DNA from: Bacteroides sp. 519
Lineage (GTDB): Bacteria > Bacteroidota > Bacteroidia > Bacteroidales > Bacteroidaceae
DNA length: 64,000 nt
Assembly: GCF_010500955.1 (NCBI RefSeq)
Contig: NZ_QVMJ01000003.1
Location: forward strand, 400,265 to 464,264
Direction of reading: 5' to 3'
This document shows positions 9,773-19,481 of the stretch, piece after piece. The notes below the pieces were generated by a model, which searched no databases, had not been told where the DNA came from, and was given only the letters and a program-made list of their open reading frames with translations. Position numbers and translations under genes: made by a program. Within the stretch, counting starts at the first letter, position 1; each line of letters starts with the position of its first letter.

Positions 9773-10470
9773 AACAACGAACCGAATTACTTTTCGGAAA
9801 AGATAAGATGAATCGCCTTGCTAATGCCCATGTATTGGTAGTAGGTTTGGGTGGTGTAGGAGCCTATGCTGCCGAGATGATTTGTCGGGCAGGGGTAGGA
9901 CAAATGACAATTGTTGATGCAGATACCGTTCAGCCAAGCAACATCAACAGGCAGCTGCCTGCTCTTCACTCAACTGTTGGTATGAAGAAGGCCGAGGTGC
10001 TTGCCGAACGTTTTTACGATATCAATCCGGATTTGAAGTTAACTGTACTTCCCGTTTTTCTGAAAGATGATAACATCCCCGAATTGCTCGATGCTGCAAT
10101 GTACGATTTTATTGTAGATGCTATTGATACCCTCAGCCCCAAATGTTTCCTGATATACCATGCTATGAAAAGAAACATAAAGATCATTTCGAGTATGGGG
10201 GCAGGTGCCAAAAGTGATATCACACAAATACGCTTTGCCGACATCTGGGATACTTACCATTGTGGTTTAAGCAAAGCCGTAAGAAAGCGATTGCAGAAAA
10301 TGGGAATAAAGCGCAAGCTACCAGTTGTGTTCAGCACCGAACAAGCCAACCCTGATGCTGTTATTCTAACCGAGGATGAAATGAACAAAAAATCCACTTG
10401 CGGAACAGTTAGCTATATGCCAGCAGTATTTGGATGTTATCTGGCAGAATACGTAATAAAAAAGTTATGA
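9769..10470 (+). CDS. tcdA: tRNA threonylcarbamoyladenosine dehydratase (TcdA/CsdL)
   Basis: A 233-residue E1-like (ThiF family) enzyme that cyclises t6A37 in ANN-decoding tRNAs to ct6A using ATP. The adenylation site is GLGGVGAYAAE, followed by DADTVQPSNINRQLPA, which carries the conserved Asp and Arg residues. Later features are VDAIDTLSPK and the C-terminal STCGTVSYMPAVFGCYLAEY with a cysteine at the family position. The length fits TcdA rather than MoeB or ThiF, which carry Zn-binding CxxC motifs not seen here. The gene overlaps the antiporter gene by 4 bases. Confidence 0.93.
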   Translation: MKQRTELLFGKDKMNRLANAHVLVVGLGGVGAYAAEMICRAGVGQMTIVDADTVQPSNINRQLPALHSTVGMKKAEVLAERFYDINPDLKLTVLPVFLKDDNIPELLDAAMYDFIVDAIDTLSPKCFLIYHAMKRNIKIISSMGAGAKSDITQIRFADIWDTYHCGLSKAVRKRLQKMGIKRKLPVVFSTEQANPDAVILTEDEMNKKSTCGTVSYMPAVFGCYLAEYVIKKL

Positions 10471-10594
10471 GTAGTGAGTTATGAGTTTTGAGTAGTGAGT
10501 TTTAAGTAGTGAGTAACGATGCCGCATGGTAAAACTCATAACTCATAACTCATAACTCAAAACTCATAACTCAAAACTCATAACTCAAAACTCT
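10467..10594. repeat. Inverted repeat with GAGTTTTGAGT-type arms and ATGCCGCAT core
   Basis: The left arm (to ~10515) is built from GAGTAGTGAGTTATGAGT units and the right arm (10533-10593) from ACTCATAACTCAAAACTC units. The centre has ATGCCGCAT at 10519-10527. It fills the whole gap between tcdA and the lolD-like gene. Confidence 0.85.
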
Positions 10595-10600
10595 ATAAAT

Positions 10601-11281
10601 ATGATCCATTTAGAAGGAATCACCAAGAGCTTTGGTACCCTACAGGTTCTTAAAGGCATTGATCTTGACATACAAGAAAGCGAAGTAGTTAGCATTGTTG
10701 GCCCCAGTGGTGCCGGAAAAACAACCCTTCTGCAAATTATGGGTACGCTGGATAAACCGGATAATGGTAAGATAACCATTCAGGGAACAGATATATGCCA
10801 ATTAAAAGAGAAAGAATTATCAGCTTTCCGCAACAAGCACATTGGTTTTGTTTTCCAGTTCCATCAGCTATTGCCCGAGTTTACGGCACTCGAAAACATT
10901 ATGATTCCCGCTTTTATTGCAGGTAAATCAGTAAAAGAGTCAACCGGTCGTGCCTTGGAGTTGCTTAAGTTTATGGGCATAGAAGACCGTGGAACTCACA
11001 AGCCCAACGAACTATCGGGTGGCGAAAAACAACGTGTTGCTGTGGCCCGCGCCCTGATAAACAATCCTTCGGTAATTCTTGCCGACGAGCCTTCGGGAAG
11101 TTTAGACACTAAGAACAAAGAAGAACTGCATCAACTGTTCTTTGATTTACGCGCACAGTTTGGCCAAACTTTTGTTATTGTAACTCACGACGAATCACTC
11201 TCACGTATTACCGACCGTACAGTTCATATTATTGATGGGCTGATTGGAAAGGAAAAAAACTCAGTGATCGTGTATGAATAA
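10601..11281 (+). CDS. lolD: ABC transporter ATP-binding protein, LolD-like
   Basis: A 226-residue ATPase of the LolD/MacB class. Motifs in order: Walker [14 protein letters not shown]-loop [18 protein letters not shown], signature [15 protein letters not shown], Walker [13 protein letters not shown], and switch His in VIVTHD. The Q-loop context ([12 protein letters not shown]) is typical of lipoprotein-releasing LolD, which powers transfer of outer-membrane lipoproteins with LolC/E. No permease gene is adjacent, which is common in Bacteroidota, so the partner is elsewhere and the exact role is inferred. After the TAA stop the same frame stays open for 76 more codons across a repeat (see findings). 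Confidence 0.87.
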   Translation: MIHLEGITKSFGTLQVLKGIDLDIQESEVVSIVGPSGAGKTTLLQIMGTLDKPDNGKITIQGTDICQLKEKELSAFRNKHIGFVFQFHQLLPEFTALENIMIPAFIAGKSVKESTGRALELLKFMGIEDRGTHKPNELSGGEKQRVAVARALINNPSVILADEPSGSLDTKNKEELHQLFFDLRAQFGQTFVIVTHDESLSRITDRTVHIIDGLIGKEKNSVIVYE

Positions 11282-11299
11282 TTCAATTTAAAGCGCACC

Positions 11300-11375
11300 T
11301 TAAGTACACCTAAAGGGCAACCTAAAAGCACACCTAAAGGGCAACCTAAAGGTATACCTAAAGGGCAACCAAAGC
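11300..11375. repeat. 12-bp tandem repeat (ACACCTAAAGGG / CAACCTAAAGGT)
   Basis: ACCTAAAGGGCAACC recurs at 11308, 11332 and 11356, an exact 24-bp period made of two similar 12-bp half units, with a degenerate extra unit before. In frame with lolD but after its stop, it would read as PKGQPKGT-like repeats. A 9-bp stem hairpin (11431-11439 with 11444-11452) follows and could end the lolD transcript. Confidence 0.8.
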
Positions 11376-11503
11376 CTTTATATATAAGAACGCGCAATAA
11401 ACGAAAACAAAAACTAAAACAAAAACTATATAATAACTCTAGTGAGTTATTAAACACACACTCTGATGTAAAAAAATGGAAAGATAAAATCTTGATCTGT
11501 TTA

Positions 11504-11602
11504 TCCCGGTAGGATCAAGCCTTTATCCCGGTAGGAGAAACCATTTGTCCCGGTAGGATGAAGCGTTTATCCCGGTAGGAGAAAACGTTTATCCCGGTAG
11601 GA
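11504..11602. repeat. Five-unit direct repeat, exact 22-bp period, upstream of gyrB
   Basis: TCCCGGTAGGA starts at 11504, 11526, 11548, 11570 and 11592, so the period is 22 bp with no exception. The core is flanked by ATC/GAT arms giving ATCC-CGGTA-GGAT symmetry in several units. The 11-bp linkers are AT-rich and vary. The last unit ends 95 bases before the gyrB start. No spacer diversity of CRISPR type is present. Confidence 0.92.
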
Positions 11603-11660
11603 TGAAAATGATACTTATAAATACTCATACCACCATAACGCTTTATCCGGAGTTTTTTAT

Positions 11661-11668
11661 TAACTTTG
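11661..11668 (+). promoter_or_regulatory. Likely -7 box of the gyrB promoter
   Basis: TAACTTTG matches the Bacteroidota -7 consensus TAnnTTTG and lies 29 bases before the gyrB start. A clear TTTG -33 element at the right spacing was not found. Confidence 0.5.
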
Positions 11669-11694
11669 CTAAGTTATTTTAATAGGAAAAATAA

Positions 11695-13656
<1,962 letters not shown>

Positions 13657-13699
13657 TTCTTTAATTTAAAAACCAGCCTCACATCTTACAACGTGAAGG

Positions 13700-13736
13700 A
13701 ACGCCGATAGAAGAGAAATCTTTTACCGGCGTTTTT
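13700..13736 (+). terminator. Intrinsic terminator of gyrB
   Basis: AACGCCG (13700-13706) pairs with CGGCGTT (13727-13733), with further pairing inside (AGAAGA with TCTTTT), followed by TTTT. It lies 44 bases after the gyrB stop. Confidence 0.75.
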
Positions 13737-13852
13737 CTTGTGACAAGCCATTTGTCCACTATGCCCTATGTGATGAATATCTTTTTTAGGCAATTGGGTA
13801 TATAAATCGAAGATTTTTATCTAAGTTTGCGAGGTCATTATTAAAACCTCGA

Positions 13853-15013
13853 ATGAAAAATAAACGTAAAAGCCGGTTACTTCTACTGGCACTCTTGTTG
13901 AGTAATACACTCACTGCACAAGACGCTAATCAAGACAAGCTAAAAATTACTCCTATAGGCCGTTTTTATTACGATGGTGCAGTGTACTTCTCGGACGAAA
14001 CCAAGTTAAGCAATGGCACAACCATGCCCGATGCCCGCCTGGGATTGAAAGCAAACTATGGTAAATTCAACATGAAAGTGGATATCGGATTCAGCGATAA
14101 AAAGGTAAAGCCTAAAGATATCTTCCTTGACTATCACATACAAGAAAACGCTTACTTCAGATTCGGTCATGTTGCTCCACCTTTCGGACTAGAGCCTTGG
14201 GAAACAACATCTTCCATTAAGTTTATCTGCGAGAATCCAAACACCTATCTTTTTGGTACAGACAGGTTGCTGAATATTATGTTTTCGCACTACGGACAAA
14301 GATATGTACTGAATGGCTGTTTAATGGGCGATAGCAATGCCCTTAGCAATGATACGGAAGGACGAGATGGGTACGGTTTTCTGGCAGATGCCAAATATGT
14401 TGTGCATCAACAAGAAAAAACTCTTTTATTATTTGGTGCCAGTAGCTATATACGCACAGGAAATGCAAACGGTTATAACGAGGAAGGTAAAGAGAATCCA
14501 CGGATATTAAACTTCTCGTCGCCAATGAATACAAAAATTGAAAAAAGAAAGCCTATTGTATTCGACATTGAAGATGTTAAGTACCAGCACAGCAGTGCCA
14601 TATACACCGAAGCACGATACAATAATGTATTCCTACAATCCGAAGGTTTCTTTATGAATGTAAAAAGGAAGAATGGCCTCCCCTCCTATCAGGCCAATGG
14701 ATTTTATATGCAAGGTGGCATCTTATTATTTGGTGATAAAACCTACAATTTCGATTCTGTAGAGAAGAAAACCACTCGTCCACGTAAAGGGCTTGAACTG
14801 GTTGCCCGTTATTCCTACACCAACATGGATGATAATTCTGCGGGCATTAACGCAGGAAAAATGACGGATATCTCTTTTGCTTCAAATTACTATGTGAACA
14901 ACCACGTATGTATTAAGCTGAATTACATTTATCAGAAGATGGGTAGTAATTGTGCATTCCTTGCAGGAGAAAATGTTAGTTCAGTGCAGGCAAGGCTACA
15001 GGTAATTTTTTAA
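13853..15013 (+). CDS. Outer-membrane porin (OprO/OprP-like beta-barrel)
   Basis: A 386-residue secreted beta-barrel protein. A Sec signal peptide (KNKRKSRLLLLALLLSNTLTAQ) is followed by a mature protein with alternating amphipathic strands, the early motif RFYYDGAVYFSDETKL, a DARLGLKANYGKFNMKVDIG strand pair and the typical C-terminal aromatic strand VQARLQVIF. The spacing of features (FRFGHVAPPFGLE near residue 103) resembles the phosphate/pyrophosphate-selective porin O/P family, frequent in Bacteroidota. Substrate is not predictable. TAAGTTTG at 13822-13829 is a likely -7 box. An inverted repeat follows at 15016. Confidence 0.8.
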   Translation: MKNKRKSRLLLLALLLSNTLTAQDANQDKLKITPIGRFYYDGAVYFSDETKLSNGTTMPDARLGLKANYGKFNMKVDIGFSDKKVKPKDIFLDYHIQENAYFRFGHVAPPFGLEPWETTSSIKFICENPNTYLFGTDRLLNIMFSHYGQRYVLNGCLMGDSNALSNDTEGRDGYGFLADAKYVVHQQEKTLLLFGASSYIRTGNANGYNEEGKENPRILNFSSPMNTKIEKRKPIVFDIEDVKYQHSSAIYTEARYNNVFLQSEGFFMNVKRKNGLPSYQANGFYMQGGILLFGDKTYNFDSVEKKTTRPRKGLELVARYSYTNMDDNSAGINAGKMTDISFASNYYVNNHVCIKLNYIYQKMGSNCAFLAGENVSSVQARLQVIF

Positions 15014-15015
15014 AT

Positions 15016-15072
15016 AGAGAATTGAGAATTGAAAATTAACGTGCCGCATGGTAATTTTCAATTCTCAATTCT
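15016..15072. repeat. Inverted repeat with GTGCCGCAT centre between convergent genes
   Basis: AGAGAATTGAGAATTGAAAATTA (15016-15038 region) mirrors TAATTTTCAATTCTCAATTCT (15052-15072), with GTGCCGCAT at 15041-15049 in the loop. It sits between the convergent porin and DUF3109 genes and could terminate both. Confidence 0.85.
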
Positions 15073-15081
15073 ATTTTCAAT

Positions 15082-15663
15082 TCAAATAAGGTTTTGTTCT
15101 TTTAATTCGCGAGCAACATCTTCCAGCTCATCATACCATACTTTTCCGAACTTGCGGATCAATGGCTCTTTAAGGAACTGATAAACAGGGACTCCTTTCT
15201 CTTTACCGAGTTCGCGTGCTGCATGGCAAACACTCCACCGATGATAGTTTACGGCTCTAAAGGTTTCGTGCTTGTCTACACGAATGGGATATAAATGGCA
15301 GGAAACGGGTTTATAGAAATCTACTTTGCCTTCGCGATAAGCTTTCTCTATGGCACAATAGCAGTATCCTTTTTCATCGTAACAGGTAAACACGCAGTCT
15401 TCCCCCTTTACAATGGATGTTACCAAATCGCCATCCCTATCACGGTAGCATACTCCTTGCTTGTTAATAACATCTTTGGCAGCCGGCGAAAGATCGTCCC
15501 AGATAACGGCAAGGGCTTTTTCCAGTTGTTCTACTTCATCATCTTCCAGCGGTGCGCCTGCGTCGCCTTCAATGCAACATTCGCCTTTGCAGGCATCAAG
15601 GTTGCAAATAAACTTTTCCTTGAAAACATCGAGGCTTACTACTACATCATCAATCTGTACCAC
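15082..15663 (-). CDS. DUF3109 family protein (cysteine-rich)
   Basis: A 193-residue cytoplasmic-looking protein with no signal or membrane segment. It has about a dozen cysteines. The N-terminal cluster CNLDACKGECC (Cys20, 25, 29, 30) is followed by ECVFTCYDEKGYCYC-like and PVSCHLYPIR motifs, a layout resembling Fe-S or zinc-binding CxxxCxxCC-type domains and matching the DUF3109 family. The family is widespread in Bacteroidota and has no experimentally fixed function known to me; metal or cluster binding is an inference from the cysteines. The gene lies between gpmI, which is upstream on the same strand, and the convergent porin gene. Confidence 0.85.
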   Translation of the reverse strand: MVQIDDVVVSLDVFKEKFICNLDACKGECCIEGDAGAPLEDDEVEQLEKALAVIWDDLSPAAKDVINKQGVCYRDRDGDLVTSIVKGEDCVFTCYDEKGYCYCAIEKAYREGKVDFYKPVSCHLYPIRVDKHETFRAVNYHRWSVCHAARELGKEKGVPVYQFLKEPLIRKFGKVWYDELEDVARELKEQNLI

Positions 15664-15684
15664 GGTTTCTTATTTTTTAATATT

Positions 15685-15783
15685 AGACACGGATTACACA
15701 GATTGCACGGATTTAAATACACGGATAAAATATTAATAAAATAAATCCGTGTTAGATCCATGCAATCCGCGTAATCCGTGTCT
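15685..15783. repeat. Inverted repeat with ACACGGATT-type arms
   Basis: AGACACGGATTACACAGATT onward (15685-15714) mirrors AATCCGCGTAATCCGTGTCT ending at 15783, with a short AT-rich centre. It lies between the gpmI stop and the DUF3109 start, on the path of a possible minus-strand transcript. Confidence 0.8.
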
Positions 15784-15794
15784 ATAATAAATTA

Positions 15795-17309
15795 TTATTT
15801 TATTAAAACAACCCCGTTCATTTCTTTCGGAGCATCCAGTCCCATGATCTTAAGGATAGTTGGAGCCACGTCAGCCAAACGGCCATCTTCTACCTTGGCA
15901 TCCTTGTTCTCTGTTACATAAACACATGGAACAGGGTTCAAAGAGTGAGCAGTATTAGGAGAACCATCTTCGTTAACAGCGTTATCAGCATTACCATGAT
16001 CGGCAATAATGATTGCTTCGTAACCGTGAGCTTTGGCAGCTTCGATGCTATCTTTAACACAATTATCAACTGCTATTACAGCTTTTTCGATAGCTTCGTA
16101 AATACCAGTATGGCCTACCATATCACCGTTAGCATAGTTTACTACAATGAAATCGTACTTTTCCGAGTTGATAGCCTCAACCAAACGATCCTTTACTTCG
16201 TAAGCACTCATTTCGGGCTTAAGGTCGTAAGTAGCTACTTTAGGAGAAGGAACCAAGATGCGATCTTCGGCAGCATAAGGAGTTTCGCGTCCACCGTTAA
16301 AGAAGAAAGTAACATGAGCGTACTTCTCTGTTTCGGCAATGTGTAGTTGGGTTTTGTTTTCAGAAGAAAGATACTCGCCTAATGTGTTTTCTACATTATC
16401 TTTATCGAAGAGGATATGAACACCTTTAAATGAAGCATCGTAAGGAGTCATACAATAGTATTGCAGATTAGGGATGATGTGCATGCCAAAGTCGGGCATA
16501 TCTTCTTGTGTAAGCACAACAGTAAGTTCCTTTGCACGGTCGTTACGGTAGTTGAAGAAGATAACAACATCACCTTCTTTAATAGTACCATCGAAGTTGG
16601 CGTTTATAATTGGCTTAACAAATTCGTCGGTAACACCTTCATTGTAAGATTCCTGCATTGCCTGAATCATGTTGGTAGCTTTCTTGCCAACACCATTTAC
16701 CAAAAGGTCATAGGCTTCTTTTACACGTTCCCAACGTTTGTCGCGGTCCATTGCGTAGTAACGGCCAATGATTGAAGCTATTTTACCTGCACTTTGTTTG
16801 GTGTAAGCATCCAATTGTTCAATAAAGCCTAAACCGCTCTTGGGGTCGGTATCGCGACCATCCATAAAACAGTGAACAAATGTATTCTCTATTCCATACT
16901 CTTTAGAGATATCGCAAAGCTTAAACAAATGATCGAGCGAACTGTGTACACCACCATCGGAGGTTAATCCCATGAAATGAATACTCTTACCATTTTCTTT
17001 AGCATAACTAAATGCCGAAACTACTTCGGGATTCTGCATGATGCTGTTGTCGCGGCAGGCAAGATTGATCTTTACCAAATCCTGGTATACTACACGTCCG
17101 GCACCAATATTAAGGTGACCTACTTCCGAGTTACCCATTTGTCCGTCGGGCAAACCTACGTTTTCGCCACTAGCCTGTAATTTTGAGTGTGGATAAGTGT
17201 TTACCAGATAGTCCCAGTAAGGTGTGGAAGTATTGAAAATAACATCTGCTTTTCCGTGGTTTCCGATTCCCCAGCCATCGAGAATCATTAATAGGGCTTT
17301 TTTACTCAT
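15795..17309 (-). CDS. gpmI: 2,3-bisphosphoglycerate-independent phosphoglycerate mutase
   Basis: A 504-residue alkaline-phosphatase-superfamily enzyme of glycolysis/gluconeogenesis that interconverts 3- and 2-phosphoglycerate with two Mn2+. Metal ligand Asp11 lies in [10 protein letters not shown] and the phospho-accepting Ser61 in [14 protein letters not shown]. Further motifs are [11 protein letters not shown], the [13 protein letters not shown] stretch, MVGHTG and the late ADHGNADN with metal-binding His residues. Length is typical. CAAAGGTA at 17354-17361 (TACCTTTG on the gene strand) is a good -7 box about 45 bases upstream of the start. Confidence 0.98.
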   Translation of the reverse strand: MSKKALLMILDGWGIGNHGKADVIFNTSTPYWDYLVNTYPHSKLQASGENVGLPDGQMGNSEVGHLNIGAGRVVYQDLVKINLACRDNSIMQNPEVVSAFSYAKENGKSIHFMGLTSDGGVHSSLDHLFKLCDISKEYGIENTFVHCFMDGRDTDPKSGLGFIEQLDAYTKQSAGKIASIIGRYYAMDRDKRWERVKEAYDLLVNGVGKKATNMIQAMQESYNEGVTDEFVKPIINANFDGTIKEGDVVIFFNYRNDRAKELTVVLTQEDMPDFGMHIIPNLQYYCMTPYDASFKGVHILFDKDNVENTLGEYLSSENKTQLHIAETEKYAHVTFFFNGGRETPYAAEDRILVPSPKVATYDLKPEMSAYEVKDRLVEAINSEKYDFIVVNYANGDMVGHTGIYEAIEKAVIAVDNCVKDSIEAAKAHGYEAIIIADHGNADNAVNEDGSPNTAHSLNPVPCVYVTENKDAKVEDGRLADVAPTILKIMGLDAPKEMNGVVLIK

Positions 17310-17524
17310 GATCTATTCTGTTTAATGATTAATACCTATCTAATTTCGAGGTACAAAGGTACAAAAAAGATTATAAACGTTTACGACGTATGGTTTGTTT
17401 GGTTCAAATTGAAACGCTTAGCCTTTTTAATTTCATTTTAATAAATGTTATTCCAATAATCTTTTAGAATCCGATAAACTACATTACTTTTGCTGTCATT
17501 ATTTTAACCTTAATACATTCATTT

Positions 17525-18607
17525 ATGAACAAAATGATGGATATTGTATCTCATTTCGCTATTGATGGCGGAATTGGTGAGATTTCTCCCCTTGGTAGCG
17601 GACTGATAAATGACTCTTACCGCGTAAAAAACTCAGAAGCAGGCAAACCCAACTATGTGCTTCAACGAATTAATCATGCTATCTTTCAGGATGTAGATAT
17701 GCTGCAAAATAACATTCTTGCAGTAACTTCGCACATCCGTCAAAAACTCGAAAAAGAAGGAACAGACGATATCGACCGTAAGGTTCTGACCTTTATTCCT
17801 ACCAAAGAAGGCAAGTATTACTATTTTGATGGCGAGAACTATTGGCGGGTAATGATATTTATACCCGAAGCTATTACGTACGAAATTGTAAATCCTGAAT
17901 ACTCATACTACGCAGGTGTGGCATTTGGTAACTTCCAGTCTATGCTTGCCGACATTCCGGTTGAGCTGGGCGAAACAATTCCCGACTTCCACAACATGGA
18001 ATTCCGCCTGAGCCAATTGCGCGAAGCCGTTGCCAACAATGCTGCCGGAAGATTGGAAGAGGTTCAATACTATGTTGATGAACTGGAAAAACGTGCCGAT
18101 GAAATGTGCAAAGCCGAGCGTTTGTACCGCGAAGGGAAACTTCCTAAACGTGTTTGCCACTGCGACACTAAAGTTAACAACATGTTGTTCGACGATAAAG
18201 GAAATGTGCTTTGTGTAATCGACCTCGATACTGTAATGCCTAGTTATATCTTCTCCGACTTTGGCGACTTCCTTCGTTCGGCTGCCAATACAGGCGACGA
18301 AGATGATAAAGACCTTAACCGCGTAACCTTCAACATGGAAATTTTCAAGGCATTTGCCAAAGGTTATCTGGAATCGGCTAAATCATTCCTTACCCCAATC
18401 GAAATTGAAAACCTGCCTTACGCAGCCACCCTATTCCCTTATATGCAGACAGTTCGCTTCCTGGCCGATTATCTGAATGGTGATACATATTACAAAACTA
18501 AATATCCGGAACATAACCTTGTACGCTCTAAAGCACAATTCAAACTGCTTCAGAGTGCCGAGGAAAATATTCCGGCAATGAGTGAATTTGTAATATCATG
18601 CTTGTAA
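17525..18607 (+). CDS. APH-fold sugar kinase, NahK-like (N-acetylhexosamine 1-kinase type)
   Basis: A 360-residue kinase of the aminoglycoside phosphotransferase/choline-kinase fold. The catalytic loop is VCHCDTKVNNMLFD and the metal-binding motif is VIDLDTVMP; the N-terminus has ISPLGSGLINDSYRV and a YVLQRIN strand with the likely ATP-binding features. Length and motifs resemble N-acetylhexosamine 1-kinase of the Leloir-like lacto-N-biose pathway, but homologues in Bacteroidota are often annotated only as phosphotransferases, so the substrate is tentative. TACTTTTG at 17485-17492 is a likely -7 box. The next gene overlaps its end by 10 bases, implying coupled translation. Confidence 0.85.
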   Translation: MNKMMDIVSHFAIDGGIGEISPLGSGLINDSYRVKNSEAGKPNYVLQRINHAIFQDVDMLQNNILAVTSHIRQKLEKEGTDDIDRKVLTFIPTKEGKYYYFDGENYWRVMIFIPEAITYEIVNPEYSYYAGVAFGNFQSMLADIPVELGETIPDFHNMEFRLSQLREAVANNAAGRLEEVQYYVDELEKRADEMCKAERLYREGKLPKRVCHCDTKVNNMLFDDKGNVLCVIDLDTVMPSYIFSDFGDFLRSAANTGDEDDKDLNRVTFNMEIFKAFAKGYLESAKSFLTPIEIENLPYAATLFPYMQTVRFLADYLNGDTYYKTKYPEHNLVRSKAQFKLLQSAEENIPAMSEFVISCL

Positions 18608-19359
18608 CCAATTACAATAAAAGAAGAAGGCTGGAGCAAGGCATCCGGCTTTCTTTATTCGTTTTTATCGGAAGTTTTTTATTAAGTGCATGTAATTCAT
18701 CAAGTGATATGAAAGAATTAAAAGTAAAAAAGATTAGTGAAACCATAACAGATGCTGCCACTGTGCCAGCGCTGCTCGATAAAGAAAATGTAGCATTCCA
18801 AGCTCTTGACGTTGTAAACTGGGAAGCTTATCCTTATAAACCGGATGTAAAATTCCGCATAGCCCACACAGAAAACGCTATTTTGTTGCAATATCGTGTT
18901 AAAGAATCTAGCGTACGCGCTAAGTACGGAAACGATAACGGATCTGTATGGACAGACTCTTGTGTTGAGTTCTTCCTGATTCCAGGAAAAGATGATGTAT
19001 ATTATAACCTGGAGTGTAACTGTATTGGTACTGTATTACTGGGTGCAGGCAGCGGCAGAAACGACCGCGAGCATGCCGGTACCGAAGTAATGGAAACCAT
19101 TCAAAGATGGTCGAGCCTTGGACGCGAACCTTTCGAAGAACGTATTGGAGATACAGAATGGGAAGTGGCTCTTATTATTCCTTACAGTGCATTCTTCAAA
19201 CATCAGATAACATCACTCGATGGCCGCGACATCCGCGCAAACTTCTACAAATGTGGAGATGAACTGAAAACACCACATTTTGTTTCATGGAATCCTATAG
19301 GGGTTGAGAATCCCAATTTCCATTTGCCGGAGTATTTCGGGATGATACATTTTGAATAA
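18598..19359 (+). CDS. CBM9-like carbohydrate-binding lipoprotein
   Basis: A 253-residue predicted lipoprotein with a hydrophobic signal and lipobox LLSAC, Cys32, ahead of NSSSD. The mature part has the pattern of the carbohydrate-binding family 9-like domain: WEAYPYKPDVKFRIAH, then YRVKESSVRAKYGNDNGSVW and DSCVEFFLIP, and WEVALIIPYSAF. The start chosen includes the signal peptide and overlaps the kinase gene by 10 bases; an internal ATG would remove the signal. Pairing with a sugar kinase suggests a role in sugar or glycan handling, but no ligand can be named. Confidence 0.8.
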   Translation: MLVTNYNKRRRLEQGIRLSLFVFIGSFLLSACNSSSDMKELKVKKISETITDAATVPALLDKENVAFQALDVVNWEAYPYKPDVKFRIAHTENAILLQYRVKESSVRAKYGNDNGSVWTDSCVEFFLIPGKDDVYYNLECNCIGTVLLGAGSGRNDREHAGTEVMETIQRWSSLGREPFEERIGDTEWEVALIIPYSAFFKHQITSLDGRDIRANFYKCGDELKTPHFVSWNPIGVENPNFHLPEYFGMIHFE

Positions 19360-19466
19360 TGTGCCAATAGGATAATATGCCAATGTGCTAATTACCATGC
19401 GGATAATTAATACACTGGCATATTTTCTTATTTTCACATTGGCACATTGGCACATTGACACATTAT
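19360..19466. repeat. Imperfect inverted repeat with GTGCCAAT-type arms
   Basis: TAATGTGCCAATAGG and ATATGCCAATGTGCTAA on the left mirror CACATTGGCACATTGGCACA and CACTGGCATAT on the right. The centre has ACCATGCGGATAATTAAT. It fills the gap between the CBM9-like gene and the Ig-like lipoprotein gene. Confidence 0.7.
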
Positions 19467-19481
19467 TACTACTTTTGCACC

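Noticed and set aside
11504..11602. CRISPR array for the five-unit repeats (also 26900-26998 and 53814-53919)
   Set aside because: Repeat cores are only 7-14 bases, the intervals are ~9-15 bases and similar to each other, and no cas genes are present.
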